From an uncultured Prevotella sp. (lineage in GTDB: Bacteria; Bacteroidota; Bacteroidia; Bacteroidales; Bacteroidaceae), in the NCBI GenBank assembly GCA_937874345.1, contig CALNBT010000190.1, positions 1 through 6,160 of the forward strand: a DNA stretch of 6,160 bases, in the 5' to 3' direction. The notes beneath the pieces were generated by a model, which was not told the DNA's origin, made no database searches, and was given only the letters and a program-made list of their open reading frames with translations. The position numbers and the translations under genes were made by a program. Position 1 is the first letter of the stretch. Every line of letters starts with the position of its first letter. This document shows positions 6,149 through 6,160 of this stretch, piece after piece.

Positions 6149-6160
6149 ACAGATCTATAA

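Larger units (their letters stand above)
5883..6160. other. AT-rich intergenic stretch with no recognisable gene
   Basis: I see no credible coding frame, tRNA or rRNA here. It contains a tandem pair of 9-base direct repeats (5979-5987 and 5994-6002), a small inverted repeat (GATAA 6004-6008 with TTATC 6015-6019) and a candidate leftward -7 box at 6141-6148. It may be the upstream region of the cas operon or a boundary between the CRISPR locus and the next gene to the right. Confidence 0.6.

Overview
The window carries a compact, apparently intact type II-C CRISPR-Cas locus of a Bacteroidetes bacterium (order Bacteroidales likely, perhaps Prevotella- or Bacteroides-like). Three things suggest this host. 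The proteins have the Bacteroidetes form of Cas9, Cas1 and Cas2: a Cas9 of 1442 aa with an HNH motif DIEHTLPRS, and a Cas1 starting MIKKTLYFGNPAYLSLKN. The promoters match the Bacteroidetes pattern TTTG-N19-TAnnTTTG. The start codons lack Shine-Dalgarno sequences. The genus cannot be fixed from this sequence alone.

Layout, left to right. A single 47-nt CRISPR repeat lies at 1-47; it is the cas-proximal end of an array that continues off the left edge. An AT-rich boundary region with inverted repeats follows (48-114), then a 19-bp perfect hairpin (115-159) that overlaps the cas2 stop codon and probably terminates transcription in both directions. On the minus strand, in transcription order, come cas9 (5751-1423), cas1 (1417-485, TTG start) and cas2 (488-156, ATGA overlap with cas1). 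No csn2 or cas4 is present, which together with the tree-typical protein sequences fits II-C. Right of cas9, on the plus strand and divergent from it, is a tracrRNA unit: promoter 5767-5797, RNA about 5802-5882, with a 29-nt anti-repeat, a short nexus-like hairpin and a rho-independent terminator. The last 278 bases (5883-6160) hold no gene that I can see.

How it works together: Cas1 and Cas2 insert spacers; the array is read on the plus strand towards cas2; the tracrRNA anti-repeat pairs with repeat bases 1-29, and RNase III and Cas9 form the effector. The most notable feature is regulatory. The CRISPR repeat itself contains a complete Bacteroidetes promoter (GTTG-N19-TATCTTTG) with the same -7 box and the same spacing as the tracrRNA promoter. 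This implies that each spacer is transcribed autonomously, as in Neisseria II-C systems but with a different promoter code. The tracrRNA promoter aligns without gaps to repeat bases 1-31 at 21 of 31 positions, which suggests it may descend from a CRISPR repeat. The last repeat faces no visible spacer-repeat unit. It would instead transcribe a structured region of about 120 nt.
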